From positions 2,976,001-3,040,000 of the forward strand of contig JAUKUA010000007.1 of assembly GCA_030549175.1 (NCBI GenBank): a stretch of DNA of 64,000 bases. The letters are read 5' to 3'. Within the stretch, counting starts at the first letter, position 1; each line of letters starts with the position of its first letter. Below are positions 10,566 through 23,020 of this stretch, one piece after another. The notes under the pieces were generated by a model. That model had not been told where the DNA came from and ran no database searches. It saw nothing but the letters and a program-made list of their open reading frames with translations. Origin of the DNA: Lasiosphaeris hirsuta. Taxonomy: Eukaryota > Ascomycota > Sordariomycetes > Sordariales > Lasiosphaeriaceae. Both the position numbers and the translations under genes were made by a program.

Positions 10566-13500
10566 TCACTTCAGCCCAAACCCTTCACTCTCATACACTG
10601 CAGTCCACAACATCTCCTCCAACTTCTCCCTTGTCCGATACCGCCACAGACCCAGCGTGTTGAAACAAGTTCTCGCGCTTGGGTACCGCCCACACTCCTC
10701 TCCTAGACATGAGATTCGTATAGTTAGGGACGCAGCACCCATCGCAGGGATGCGATCGCTCCCAGTAATAAACGACAACAACTTCCGCTGGTCCTTTGGC
10801 GACGCGTGCTCAAATGATCGCCAAAACCACTGCACAATCGGCTCCCTCTCGGCCGGGTTCGGCACACCCCAGTTGTCGTATTCCGCCACCCCCTTCAGCG
10901 AGCTTATATCGAGCGCTTCGTCGGAGCCGCGCACAAGTAGCTCGATCTCTTCGGGGCGGAAGAGCGAGAGGGCGTTGCCGCCGCACACGGTGAAGAAGCC
11001 GCGCTTGAACGGTTCGAATTGGCGCGTCACGGCCGTGTCGAGCAGGTATCGCACGTACATGTCAACGTATTCCTTGCGATTTGCGTTTGTAACTACCCTC
11101 CGCTCCCCGTTTGGACACAGCGGAACCTTCTCCGTAATGCCGTACTTGTCGTTCTCTACCACGAATTCAAGACAAAAGGTTGACTCTACGTCTCCCTCGT
11201 AATCAAGTAGCTGACGAAGCCCGTGGGCCAAACGGGGGTGGTACTCCGCCAGGTCATCCAGGGTATATGTCATTGGTTGTCGGGGCTGCGAAGTCGTTGC
11301 CGGGGGAGGCGGTGCAGCCATCAGTAGCTTCCGGAAGGCAAACGGCGGGAGAGCCACATCCAAGATTGTGGAATTGTGGATAGCAAGACCGAAGACAACT
11401 CCGACCAAAAAGAACTGCTCCGACGGTTCTAACGAGGCGGGGTTGAAATAGCAGTACTGCGATTCCTCATCGTAAATAAACATTCCTAAAACATGTTAGT
11501 GGTGGTAGTACGCCTTGAAAACCCGGGTAGCTGCATACCGTGGTCAGGGTTGAAGACCTCCCTCACCAAGAGCAAGAACCACTCCTTTCGAAGACCTCCA
11601 GCATCAACGCCCTCTTCTCCTTTGAAGATAATCTTGAGCTCCTTTTTTATATCCTCAGCGCCGCCTCCAATCACCTCGCTCACGGCCTTCAAGCTATCAT
11701 CCACCAAACAATCTCGACGAACATCCAGCACAAGGTGCTGATGGATGACCCGATGGGTCGTGAGGCTGTCAAAGAATGCATCCCTTGCTCGGTTCTCCAT
11801 CTGGCGCCTCGCATCGTACTCTAAGACCCGGATCTTGGCTCCAATGCTTAGCAGGAATGGGAATTGGCAGAACGAAAACTTGCCCTTCTTCCGTTCCCAC
11901 GCCTCGAAGTCGGCCACAAGGTCAGAGTCATCGAGCAAGGTAGTATAGAAGTCGCTCGTGGCGACCACCTGACCCCTGGCCTGAACCCGCTCCCTTGTGT
12001 TGCTGCTGGCACCATCTGTACGAACAGACAAGCTCCGACGTACATATCCCATATTGTTTGCAGCAAACAAAAAGCCTAGAACTTGAGCGGCAGCTTTTAT
12101 CTGCCAGTCATCTTGGTAGATGATCTTCTTTTGCTTTTCCTTCTGTCTTTTTCCCGACCCGGGAGTCTGTCCGAGGGCGGCATGAAGCGAGGCTGGTGAC
12201 CGGCCGGATCCCACACTCGGAATCAAGCCATCGGTGACGTCGACCTTGACTTCATGCTTCTTTTCATTCTGCCGGATTAGACGATATGCGAGGAATGCAG
12301 AGACAAGCTCCTTCAGCTGTATGAATGCTGGCTCGGGATACCTTGCGAACCAATGTACGAGGTGGGTGTGGCACTCATGAGGCGAATTCGATGCGATACC
12401 GACAATGCGCTTGATGATCCCGGAATGCCGCCCAGATACAGGCCCTGACCCTCGCTGGGCCGAAGTATCCTGCCTAGAGTAAACACCATCCGGGTGTTTG
12501 AACTGTCCTTCATATGGTTTGTACGACGCATGTAGAAGGGGGTTTGCAGAGATGATGAGGAGGAATCTAAGCTCATGAGGTCCACTGATCGGCCGCCCTG
12601 GGCGCTTGAGAACCGTCTCGCACGCCTTTAGCAGGGTCCTCTGGGCATGTTCCTGTCCAATGAGTATTTGCGCCTCGAGTTCCTGGAGAGTTGCTGGAGA
12701 TGCGGCAAGGGTCGGGTCCTCGCCAACTAAATCGGCATAGACGCTCGGCCATAGCTTTCCCATATCGACAACGGCCGCATACCACCCCTCCAGCTCAGTC
12801 CATTCAATGTGAGGATTCCTTGGGCTTACAGTCGATTGTCCGTTATCGCTTCTGCTGGATGCCGTTCTTGCGGGCACCAATTCCTCTTGCCCCCCTGTCC
12901 ACCAGGAACCATTTTCTGCCACGTCGCCTAGCAAGAGCAGTTTCGCGTCCAAGTCAAAGATAGGATAGTCGGTAGCGTGCGATTCTTTCCGAGGCTCGGG
13001 GGGAGGCCGTCTCCGTCCACTGTCTCCACGGTGCCGAACATGGTGGCTCGAGCGATGTGTTGTGAAGGAGGAATTCAAGCATTGGAATGAAGTCAAGCAG
13101 GCAACTACATAGTCCTCTAGTAGTCTGAATATTCGCCGCGCCTCAGTGCCTGGACTTGGTGGCTCTTGGCTTTGGTCGGGTTCACGGCGATTCAAGTTGA
13201 GCAGTGCTGGTCGCTTCTCTGGGTATGATGTTGAGTACGACCTGGACATGGCGTTTGGTTGGCGTAGTGTGTTATGGTGAATAGGTACCTCCGCGGAACC
13301 GTCTGTCTGGGGTGGAGGCTCATAGGCGTCGGATACTCTGGGCCTTAGTGGGAGGAATGAACCCGTTGCGAGAGCGAAGCTGCTGCTCCCGCTTCCCGGG
13401 AGTGTTGTCAAGCCTCCGGTTCGCCCCTGGTGGTCGGATGATGCTCTCCTCCCTTTGCCCCTCAAGGAAGCGGCCAAAAACGAGCGCAGACATTGTGTTA

Positions 13501-14198
13501 TTAAGGTCTTTGTGTGTTCGAGAGAGATTGGTCTTTCTGTGGCCATGTCAGCTACTGACTAGGTTAGGGGTAAAGGGTCCCGCACCATTGGACCGAGATG
13601 GCTCCTCGACCGCTGGTGCCAACCCCGCCACCGTCACTGTCGGCGGTGCCTGTGAGCCATCCCGTCTTGAAATGCGGTCGACGGGCTGCAGATTGTTTAT
13701 TGTGAGGCATATGGTGCACTTGAACAAGTGGAGCTCCCTAGGCCAGCGCACCAGCGATCCGCATGTCATGCATCTCCCTGTTGCGAAATCCCTGCTCCCC
13801 GACGAGGAGCCATTCCTATGGGACCGCGTCTGCGGTTTGTTGAGCTTCGGCATGGGCCCAGCTTCGTCGCCTGACTCCGAGGCCGAGTGCTCGGCGGCCA
13901 TGGGGCTCAGCTTCTTCTTCTTGCTCGAGAACAATGAGGGAAAAGGGTGGCTCATGGAGCGAGTGTGGTTAGGTCTTCGAGGCCTGGGGGGGTGCAAGTC
14001 TTCTTCCGAGGAGCTCGAGTCGACTTGGATCTGGAAGCTATCCAAAACCTCGAATTCGGTCATCCGAGAGGAGCTCCCGTATCGGCTGCTGATGGAGCTC
14101 GCATGTGGACGACGCGCATTCGTCTGGGTCTGGGGCTGGCTCGAGGAGACGTCGATTGGACGGTCGTGCGAGTCCACTCTGTTGGGCCAGGGAGCCAT
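10566..14198 (-). CDS. hul4: HUL4-type HECT E3 ubiquitin ligase
   Basis: Exons on the minus strand are 14198-13586, 13536-11539 and 11485-10566 (introns of 49 and 53 nt), giving 1176 aa. The N-terminus (MAPWPNRVDSHD) is disordered up to a zinc-ribbon-like motif, GRCMTCGSLVRWPRELHLFK then CTIC (two CxxC pairs, about residues 155-185), usual in fungal HUL4-type ligases. The C-terminal HECT domain begins near residue 800. It shows KIIFKGEEGVDAGGLRKEWF, then FNPDHGMFIYDEESQYCYFN across the second splice, and the catalytic cysteine (residue 1144) in SARTCFNTLGL. HECT enzymes form a thioester with ubiquitin on that Cys before transfer to substrate. The first intron rests on phase (G plus AA completes a Glu codon) and has a weaker donor, GTGCGG. 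The start has good context (CAACATGGC). Substrates are unknown. Confidence 0.93.
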
Positions 14199-15769
14199 GT
14201 TGAACTTGAGTCTCGCGGTGGAAACCAGTCATGGGTGGGGGGCGACAGTTGCGCCTTCATCTGGGCTCCCAGAGCAGTCTATTTCGGTCCTTCCCGTGGG
14301 CGAGACGGGGCGGAGAGGCAAGTATTCGGTCGGTCACTGTACCCCCTTTGTTCTTACCGTAACCGGCTATGCGGTAGTGAGGTCTCCTAGGCCGCCTCCA
14401 ATGGCAAGGTTCGTGTCAATAGACGACCTCCGAGAGCAATATCGAATGCGTGTCGTCAGAACAATAAGGAATATCAGCCACACACGCGGGAGGCGTCAGT
14501 GCAAACGGGACGTCGACTAGCAGGCCTGCAGATCAGAGGAGATCTGCAGATTGGCGAGCCTTGAAGGGACCAAAAAGCTAGAAAGTTGGGAAGGAAAAGA
14601 AACGGGGAACTGGAAGTTGAAAGCTGGATTGGATGCTGGCGATGGGAGCTGGCACGGGAGTCAGGTTGAGGGGCTCCAGTTGGTGTCTCGAGTGAGCGGC
14701 GTCGAGGAGGCGGCCAGGTGCCGAAACATGAGAGGGTAGGTAGGGGTAACAGATGACCAGCGACAAGCATCAACAGCGGATAAGCTCCGAGTGTGTTTGC
14801 AGTTATGTGCGGCCAAAGAGAAATAAACTCGTTGACTCTTCGACTGCTTCAAGAAAGTCGCCCATAAGCAAAGAGTCGGTGCGGTTGGGGCCCTGAAGAC
14901 GGACACAAGAGACGATGCAAGCGGCCAACATCCCAGCGGCCGCTTGCTCCTTGCTCCCAGGCTAAGAACTTGAGACGCCAACGTGATGAGAGCCCACTGC
15001 GACACGCTGGCAGCTAGAAACTAGAGAGAGCTGTGCCCCGCTAGGCGCCCCGCACACACCCCGGGGCCCCAGACAAGCTCTCCAGCCCAGCCAGGAACGG
15101 AGCCGAGCCGCTAAGGGACCGTCTGCATTCAGCTCTCTGGCTCCCCATGACGCCCGACGCCCGACTCCCGACGTGCATCCGATGCCTGTCTCACCGCCTA
15201 CCGTGCAAGTTTCCCCCATTTTCCACTGTTCCAGACCAGCACAGCAATAAGTCGATGGCTGCTTGATTCAGTGTGGAAGATCTCTCTTTAGCTGGGCGGC
15301 AATACTATTTTGCTACGAACACTAACTAGTCTTTCATATTGACTATTCGCCCTCTGTTATCTCGCACCAAACCTCGCACGGCGTCGTAGCCTCGGGTTGG
15401 TAGCCCGATGCGGGCCAAGGTATGTAGCCCTACTAAGTCGTTTCGAAATCAATAACCCCGTATCCAAGATCCTTCCCGCCTTGGCGACGGTTTTTACCCG
15501 ACCCTGGGGCTGTGACTTCCTCACCTCTGTGCAGGAGTCTCTACAATGATTCAACTTTTAAGAATCAACCGGCCGTTTTGTTGGACGGGGCAGCACCGCA
15601 AGGCAAGCACTCACTGTTGCCGAGGTTCCTGATATCAACTTAACACTCGTCGCTGCCTAAGTTGGTTTGCAATGTCCCAGGTTTTGCTGGGTTTAACCTT
15701 AACCAACACACTATCCAAACCGCCGTGACACAAATTACTTTGATCAATAACTTCCGTATTCAACTTCCG
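14199..15769. other. Divergent promoter region between the HECT ligase and EEP genes
   Basis: A 1.57-kb interval between two divergently transcribed genes. Minus-strand frames here (for example 14661-15005) are Ser/Arg/Leu-rich without domains and are probably the HECT gene's leader or promoter. It contains a perfect 9-bp inverted repeat (listed separately). No further gene is supported. Confidence 0.6.
14526..14549. repeat. Perfect 9-bp inverted repeat with 6-nt loop
   Basis: CTGCAGATC, AGAGGA, then GATCTGCAG. It lies 328-351 nt upstream of the HECT ligase start. It could fold as a hairpin in a 5' leader or be a palindromic binding site. Confidence 0.8.
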
Positions 15770-16764
15770 ATGGATGATCAGCAGCCACCACGATACCAAC
15801 CGAAAACACAACAGTACCATGTTTTTGAACAGGATGGCTGGGAATCCGTCCAGCCTGGCTCATGCGAGGGAATTGCGGCGCTCATCTCGTTTTCTATACT
15901 GTCCTGGAACATTGACTTCACACGGCCCCTGACAGATGTGAGAATGAAAGTTGCACTGGCACATCTCAAGACGCTGTATAGGAGAGAGGCCAAACCCAGC
16001 ATACTGATGCTCAACGAATGCCTGGATAGCGACCTCGAACTAATCAAGGGCGAGGATTGGATTCGGCAAACATATGCCATCACGGATGTCTCAAGTGAGC
16101 ATTGGACACATCACTACGGTGAGCTGCTCGACAATAAGCTCACAAACAATACTCGACTGGTTCACCGGGGGACTAACCTTCCCAAGGCACATGCATTCTC
16201 GTCCCTAAATTCATGCCCATCAAGGCCGTCTTTCGGGTCCCCTACAAAAAGACAGCAATGGGCCGCGACGCCCTCTTTGTCGATATCGCCCTCCCGCAGG
16301 ACAAAACCCTCCGCATCTGCAGCACCCATCTCGAGTCGTTCGTACGTAACCCACCTTGGCGAACCTCGCAGCTCACCACCGCCGCCCATTTCATGCACCA
16401 GGCGGATGCCAGCGTCCTAGGGGGCGACCTCAACGCGATCGAAGATTTCGACAAAACGCTTCATATTGACAATGGCCTCAAGGATGCATACCTCGAGAAC
16501 GGCGGCGAGGAGGGTGCGCCAGAGGGTATGACGTGGGGCCAAATGGCTGCCACTTCGTCACGGGAAATGTTTGGGTTGACTCGAATGGACAAGATCCTCT
16601 ATTGCGGGGGGGTAGAGGTAGAGGATTTTGAAACATTTGGCATGGATGTGGTACTTGAAGGTGAGGATGCCGAGGAGCTGATGAAGGAGACGGCGCTGGG
16701 GCTGGAGAAGGCCTGGGTGACGGATCACCTTGGGGTGAGAGCCAATCTTCGGGTCGTCTGGTAG
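15770..16764 (+). CDS. Endonuclease/exonuclease/phosphatase-family protein (Tdp2-like)
   Basis: Exons 15770-16118 and 16187-16764 give 308 aa (MDDQQPPRYQPKTQQYHVFE). The 68-nt intron restores HYGTCILVPKFMPIKAVFRV. The metal-dependent phosphodiesterase signature is complete: SILSWNID (Asn), LMLNECLD (Glu, metal ligand), CSTHLES (His), GGDLNAIED (Asp and Asn) and a terminal TDHLG (Asp-His pair). The size and motifs resemble tyrosyl-DNA phosphodiesterase 2-like members of the fold. That family hydrolyses phosphodiester bonds, including 5'-tyrosyl-DNA links. The substrate here is not determined; RNA or small-molecule phosphodiester substrates are possible. No signal peptide or transmembrane segment is visible, so it is probably intracellular. 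No upstream in-frame ATG precedes 15770. Confidence 0.88.
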
Positions 16765-17539
16765 AGGCCCCGGCCCTAATTGACGTTGAACTGGGAGAGT
16801 CAAGACTAGATGTGTGTCGGGCTGTATCGGGAAGAATGCCGAAGTAGCGGAGACTGGGCTGAGAGAATGACTTGATCTGGGATTCTATTCCCGTGGTGCC
16901 CCTCTGCTAACCCAGACATACATGCATGCATTGCATGTTCTCGACATGACCAATGTATGACGTTTCAGCTAGTGTATCCTTCGTGTCCGCAATGTTTTTT
17001 TTAGTGAGTTCCGTGTTGGAGACGGACATTGTCCGAGACATGCTTGCATGATTCAAAAGTAGCTCACGAAAGTCTCTACGATGGCAGCATGTAATGAAGA
17101 GGAATGTGAGGTCAAGGCGATGGCCAGGGGACGGCAGAAATAAGGCTGAAAAATAGAGCGAAACCAGATGGAGAATGGGTGATGTTTGCGGATCGAGAAG
17201 CGAGATGGCAGTTCCAAAATGGCATCGGCTCGATCTACTTTCAGTCCCCTTTTGCGGGGTCCTGAGGAGCACGTGAGCCGCTAGCCGCTAGTCGTGGAGG
17301 TCGTCAGTAAGGATTAGCCGACGATAGTGGGGTCTTCGACAGTGGATGGCAAAAGCGCTGTAGCAAGCTAGCGTCCATTGACGACATTTGTGGGTGCTTT
17401 CAGCTTTCAACCTCAGGACATAAGGCGCCGGGTACCCCCTCTATCATTCCTGTGTTTGTGGCGGCATCATACAATTTCATGACAACGACTGACTGTTGCT
17501 CTGAAACAGTCGCCCTATCGTGGACGCTGATGCATTGCG
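16765..17539. other. Spacer upstream of the CHY/RING gene
   Basis: The 3' flank of the EEP gene followed by the promoter of the next gene. A CACGTG hexamer lies at 17270-17275. The minus-strand frame at 16907-17272 shows no family resemblance. Confidence 0.6.
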
Positions 17540-20177
17540 ATGTCATCCTTGGTGTCCGACTTCATCATCAATCCTGTCCTGCGTCAAGCCCGCCGCTTCT
17601 CGTCGGGATTCGCCACCGATGAACCGCCCGCACTTCAGCACCGCCGGACTGCGTCTTCCGGAGAGAACAGCACCGTTCTTGCTGATTCAATCCTGGAGGA
17701 TGAAGGATCAGATGGGACCGAAAGGATAATAGATGCCAGGCGCAGAGCCGAGGGCCCCTCTGCTAGACCACCGGTTGACGACGCCGTAGCAAGCCCCGGT
17801 CCGCCAACCCGACAAGCCGCCTCGCCGAGGAGAGCCTCGGCTCATAATTTGTTGAATCGTATGGCGGCCGCCAGATCCGCCGGCGGCGTTAGCTCAAACG
17901 CTACTACAGCCGTTAGCCGGCAACATCCAACACAGACCCGAATCACGGACCTAACGAGCACGAACGTTCCGAACATGGATATTCCGAGCACGGCTGTGGT
18001 GGACACGACGCCACCAAGTACAGAGTTCTCCGACACGACCATACCGGCAGCATGGACCGATGGTGGAGGTAGAAGCAAGCCCTTGCCCGAGGATGACGGT
18101 CACGGCCCGGAGAGACGGAAGATTTTGGCCATTCAAGACATGGACATTTCTCAGAGCCACAAAGCCCGACTGATGCACCAGGTTATGACAGAGAAGCACG
18201 AAAAGTCGCTTTTAGCCTCTGCGCGCCACGCGGTCATCACGCCGTCAGAAGCATTGCTAAGCCAAGGCGTTTTGAGCAGGCCTGAACCAGCCGGACCACT
18301 CCATGCCCTCAAGTTCTGGAGCCCGGCCGGCGACGGTGAGCTTGGCATACAGGCGACCGAGGCTGACCGTAGGCCAACATATGTGCCTAATGTACCGCCG
18401 CCTGACGACGCCTCCAGCTATCTAGGGGGGATAGCGGCCGAGGACCATGGTCAACCGGTCCTTGGCTGTGAGCACTACCGGCGTAACGTCAAGCTGCAGT
18501 GCGCCACCTGTGGCCGGTGGTATACTTGCCGGTTTTGCCATGACGCCGCCGAGGACCACGTTCTACCGCGCAAGGAGACCAAGAATATGCTCTGCATGCT
18601 GTGCGGCTGCCCCCAAAAGGCCTCTGATACCTGTACACGCTGTGGGGAGTCGGCAGCATACTACTTTTGCGGCGTCTGCAAGCTTTGGAATGACGACCCA
18701 AACAAGGCCATCTACCATTGTAACGACTGCGGGCTTTGCAGGGTCGGCCAAGGCCTGGGCAAGGACTTTTTCCATTGCAAGGTAAGATACCAGCTACTCC
18801 ACCGCCTCCCCGCTCCTAAAAATAAAATTAACCCCCATTCCGTGATCATAGAAATGCTCAGCATGTATCTCGATGACGGGCGGACACAAGTGTATAGAGC
18901 GATCCATTGATTGTGACTGTCCCATCTGCGGCGACTACATGTTCAACTCGCAAAAGACCGTCATCTTCATGCAATGCGGCCACAGCATCCACAGGCACTG
19001 CTTTGAGGAGCACATGCGGTCATCATACAAGTGTCCTATCTGCAATAAGAGTTGTATCAATATGGAGTATCAGTTCCGCAACTACGACATGGCTATCTTG
19101 ACGCAGCCAATGCCGACCGAATACCAAGACTCCCGCGCGGTCGTGTCGTGTAACGACTGCAGCGCAAAGAGTCAGACGGCTTACCACTGGCTGGGACTGA
19201 AGTGCACCGTTTGCAACTCATACAATACGGTGCCGCTGCAGTTGCTCAACATGCCGGGCCAGGACCAACAGCATCGACAGGACATTATTGCCAATAGCAG
19301 TACCACGACTCCAGCCCCTGCGACTGGTGCTGAAAGTAGTGACAGCAGGATCGACTTGGCTTCTGCTCCGGCTAGCACCGCCCAAACACCCCTACCCACA
19401 TACCCTCTTATTATCCCTATGACAGCACCGCCCTCCTACTATTCTGGTATTGGGACCGGCGCGAACAGTAGGGCTGAAGCGACAGCAGAGCCAGATAACG
19501 CCCTAAGTCAGCGTAATCCGCTCAATCCGGCAATACCCGTTAACGACATGATCCCGGGTATGACCACCTCCCTTGAGGAGCAGCGGATCCGTGAGAGAGC
19601 ACGCCAGGTCACTAACCGCGCCGCCAATCCATCGATGATCTCCCGACTATTCCCTCGGTCCGTACCACCCGACCCGGCACCTTCTTCACCGTCTGCTATT
19701 TCGTCTGCTGCATCTGCGCCTGCTTCTGTTGTCATTACTGCCGCGACACACGCTTACGGCGATAGATTTCCTGACCTCGTCCCCGAGAGTGGTACCAGTG
19801 TCGAAGAGGATACCGCTATAACCACCATGCATTCTGACTACACGTCTTCTCCCTTTGACATTAGCGGACTGACAATATTGGCACCCGATAAAGACGACTC
19901 AGATTTCGAAGAGGAAGAGGAAGAACATATGCTTGATTTCTGGGGACGCAGTGGGGCTACTGCAGCCGCTGCTAGCAATGGTGACGGTTGCAGCGCGAAG
20001 AAGACAGCTTTAAAAGAAGTAAGGACGGGTGGTGTGGCCGAGTGCAGCGGGAGGAGTGTTGATGGTGAGGGGTTGGTGGGTGTTGACAGTGAGGAAGAAG
20101 AGGAGGAGAGTAGTAGTGACGAAGATTATGAGGAAGAGGACGAGGAAGATGAGATTGTTCTCTTTGGGCATAGGTGA
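17540..20177 (+). CDS. CHY zinc-finger and RING-type E3 ligase (RCHY1/Pirh2-like)
   Basis: Exons 17540-18781 and 18852-20177 give 855 aa; the 70-nt intron falls inside the zinc-binding core (FFHC K/K CSACISM). Residues 1 to about 300 are disordered. The CHY finger begins near 307 (GCEHYRRNVKLQC ... CRFCHDAAEDH), a CTCHY-type segment follows (YYFCGVCKLWNDD, HCNDCGLCR), then a RING-H2 at about 437-478 (CPICGDYMF, MQCGHSIHRHCFEEH, YKCPIC), and a zinc ribbon (CNDCSAKSQTAYHWLGLKC then C). This order matches RCHY1, whose RING recruits E2 enzymes. The remaining 300 or so residues are low-complexity, ending in strongly acidic clusters (SEEEEEESSSDEDYEEEDEE) before IVLFGHR. Human RCHY1 is about 260 aa, so both flanks are fungal extensions. 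Substrates are unknown. Confidence 0.93.
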
Positions 20178-20772
20178 GGGGGGTCAAAAATAGGTTTATG
20201 GGGTAGGAGTCGTTGGGACGGCGGCTGCATTCCTTCACGTGGCTGTGAACACTTGGGAGACTAGAATGCATTATGATTGGGATGGGGACAGCGGCATATG
20301 AAGGGTAGGTTGGGATAGGGCGTGCCTTGGATAGAGGTTACACGCCACACGCAACTCAATAACTTCCGATGCAAAGGACATGCTTAGGTCTCACCTCAGC
20401 AAGCGAGTAGGGGAGAAGATTGTGGAAATTATAGGATGGTAGCTGTAACAAAACAGGGAATCGAACTCGCACACTCGTCATACACATGGTATATTTATTT
20501 GCCTTCTCCTGTTCTCTAGCCCAATTCCTGTGACGGTCGCTACGCTGGGTTCAGACCGCTGGACTCAACCAATCTGATTGTTGTAATGGTCAGCAGTAAA
20601 ACAACATAAGGACCTCGGCCATAGCCGGTAGGGTCGGTCCTTGATTGCTCCTTGGATGGGTATAATTCCCCACTAGTCTGTCGGCCTCATAGTTTCGCAG
20701 CAGTGCTTGATGGCGTCGAGAGGCGTGTCTGGGTGATGATGTCTTGGGCGTATCATCGACCTCTTCCTTGAC
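20178..20772. other. Convergent spacer between the CHY/RING gene and mzt1
   Basis: Contains the 3' ends of two converging genes. A short string resembling a tRNA T-arm in reverse (near 20459) lacks a pairing stem and is not called. Nothing else is visible. Confidence 0.65.
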
Positions 20773-21183
20773 CTATCGGCCGGACCGACGCGCCGCCGCC
20801 GCGGACGATTCCGGCTGGAGCTCCTGGCCCTCTTTACGCAACTCCTTCACGACAGTCTAGATGCGACACGACGACGGGTGAGTGAGATGTGCCTGAATTG
20901 GTCGAGGACGGGCGCTGCTAGGTATGTCGAGAAAATGCCAATGGAAAGGGGGTTGGCTCACCGCGAGTGCTTCAGGGTTCACGCCATTCTCTATCATGGA
21001 AATGCAGATAGACAATGTGCGACGATCGAGGTGGCAGTTCTATGGCCGAGGCGCGTCAGACGAGCACTCCTATGGTTGAATGTGGGGGGTTCGGCTCACC
21101 AGAATGGTGGATATCTCGTGGAGAATGTCTACGGCCTGCTGAGCCGCCGCCTGCTTCTCGCTTCGCTCATCCGGAGGTGGCAT
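20773..21183 (-). CDS. mzt1: Mitotic-spindle organizing protein 1 (MOZART1)
   Basis: Three tiny minus-strand exons, 21183-21100 (28 codons), 21039-20962 (26 codons) and 20856-20773 (27 codons plus stop), join to 81 aa, with introns of 60 and 105 nt in phase 0. The product reads [20 protein letters not shown] then [28 protein letters not shown] then NPEALA, and [20 protein letters not shown] with a basic end (RRSGR). The core helices ([28 protein letters not shown]) are the MOZART1 signature. MZT1 binds the N-terminus of gamma-tubulin complex proteins and recruits gamma-tubulin complexes to spindle poles. Each exon is below 90 nt, so a simple ORF search misses the gene. It lies 0.4 kb downstream of spc25 on the same strand. 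Confidence 0.95.
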
Positions 21184-21596
21184 CTTGGGCTGCGCCTCTT
21201 GATGTGTAAATGTGGTGGGTTGGTTGGCCAAGTATGACTGCCTTATTAGTGATATGGGGACGGATCGGAGGGCGGGAGAGAGATGCCCAACGATGCGCGC
21301 GTCGTGAAGTCAATCGACAATGGGCGCGTCTAGTGGGGTTCTGGGCGCTCCCGACACACGACCTTTCCACCGCCCGTGTTGACAGCTCCAGGTTGGACGA
21401 GGCAAACCCGCAAACATGAGAGAGATAATAATAGATTGCATCGGGTATATTATAGAGAATGCATCCACACCATTTCCGGCCCAGTCGGTAGGATTTTGAA
21501 GGAGACAAACCAATGAAGGCGATCAATCCTACCCTCAATCCTACCCCTACATCCGCTTACGCGCATTTTACTCCAGCCATTTACTAAAAAATCATA
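21184..21596. other. Spacer between spc25 and mzt1
   Basis: The 413-nt gap between two minus-strand genes: the spc25 3' end and the mzt1 promoter. No coding signal. Confidence 0.7.
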
Positions 21597-22413
21597 TCAC
21601 AACTTCATCGCCTCGACAAACAACTCTCGCATCCCCTTCAGCAGCACCGTTAGCTCCCGCGTCTCGTTGACCCGGTCGAGCACCCTCTCCACTTTCTCCC
21701 TCTCCAGCTTCGGCCGGCAATGTTTGACATCGTAGTCACGGCTACCCGTGCTAAGCTCGAACCATGCTTCGCGCTCCCAGCCCTTCTCGTCCACATGGGT
21801 GTAGACAAACTTGAGGCGGTCCTCGGCGCCTGCACCCTCGATGCGCATGCACAGGTTTGTGACCCAGAAATCGAGCTCGGGCACGTTGAAGCGGGCCTGC
21901 GCCTCCATCTGAGCCTGGTGCGCGCGCCGCGCGGCCAACCGCACGTCAATGTCCTTCTGCGTCGCCGCGATCTGCTCCTTAAGGGCGTCCCGGGTCGCCG
22001 CCTGCTTGTCGCGCTGCGCGCTGAGGGACGAGATGGCGCCCTGCATCTCGCGCGTTTCGGCGGCTTCCTTGGATATGGTTTGTTGGTAGGTGTTGGTCTT
22101 GAGCTGGAGGATTTCGATGTCCTTCTTCTTCATCCGTTGGTCCTCTGGAGAAAGCGATGGGTTAGTATGCGAGGGGCATGGGAGATAGGTATCGCATACC
22201 TTGTAGCTCGGCCACGTTCATCCGGAATTGGTTCCTCTCCTCTAGCACCCGCTTGCGTCCCTGTTCGATGAAGGTGTCGAACTTGGCTGTGAACTTGGTC
22301 ATGCGATCGCGCAGTTCGTCGAAGCCAAAGTTGATGCTGGGCAGCGAGTCGGCCATCGAGGAGCCCATGGGCGGGCGCCCCGTGGAGTGCGACGGCTCAA
22401 AGACGGAGGTCAT
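21597..22413 (-). CDS. spc25: Kinetochore protein Spc25 (NDC80 complex)
   Basis: Exons 22413-22200 and 22144-21597 give 253 aa; the 55-nt intron carries a perfect TACTAAC branch site and joins NVAELQ to EDQRMKKKDIEIL. The N-terminal 40 residues are Ser/Pro-rich. A heptad-rich coiled coil follows (about residues 35-160: MKKKDIEILQLKTNTYQQ, SAQRDKQAATRDALKEQIAA), then the C-terminal globular RWD-like domain (NVPELDFWVTNLCMRIEG, FVYTHVDEKGWEREAWFELS, YDVKHCRPKLEREKVERVL). Spc25 pairs with Spc24 to anchor the NDC80 complex to the inner kinetochore. The start context (CACAATGACC) is good. It is divergent from rrn6 across 607 nt, which is probably a shared promoter. Confidence 0.95.
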
Positions 22414-23020
22414 TGTGAATACAGTTGCACGACTCCTTTTTATCCGTGGCGGCGAGCGTTGAGGTAGGTATTTTGGTGGAGGGGTTTGGTGGTGGTGTGG
22501 GTGTCGCAAGATTGTGTCGCAAGATTGTATCGCAAAAGCAGGAGCGGGATACGTTCTTTGTTTACGCTGTTTCCCCTCTGGGTCTGGTTTCCCAGGTAAT
22601 CCAGACGCCTTCGAGTCTTGGCGCAGCCCCACTCCTGATTGGCTGCCACTCGTGCCGCTGCTGCACCAGACCCCATCAGGTTCTCCAACGGCTTCTCACG
22701 GCTCTCACCCATCTCAAAAAGAACCCGACGGTGAACGGTGAGATGGCCTCGGGATTCACCTCAAATATTGAAACCGACGACCGAATCGCAGAATAATAAT
22801 ATCGAGTGGGCTGTATTCCTGTGATTCTTTAGGTTTCGCTACCAGCTGTTGCAATGCCCAGTTTCACACCTCACTAAAATATCCGAGTTTGCTCTTGCCC
22901 AAAATAAATTGCATACATGTGCAGGCCGCCATCCAAGTCTGCACTTTGAAGGCCAGTCTTTCCCATCCGGCAAAAGAATGATAGTCATCATATCATTTCA
23001 ACACCTTGCCACGTTTGACA
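22414..23020. promoter_or_regulatory. Divergent promoter region, spc25 and rrn6
   Basis: A 607-nt interval separates the two start codons. A TGTCGCAAGATTGTGTCGCAAGATTG duplication (11-nt core GTCGCAAGATT at about 22501 and 22518) lies closer to spc25. No gene is supported. Confidence 0.55.

Noticed and set aside
20455..20490. Reverse-strand GAGTTCGATTCCC, like a tRNA T-arm
   Set aside because: The five-base stem does not pair, and there is no cloverleaf.
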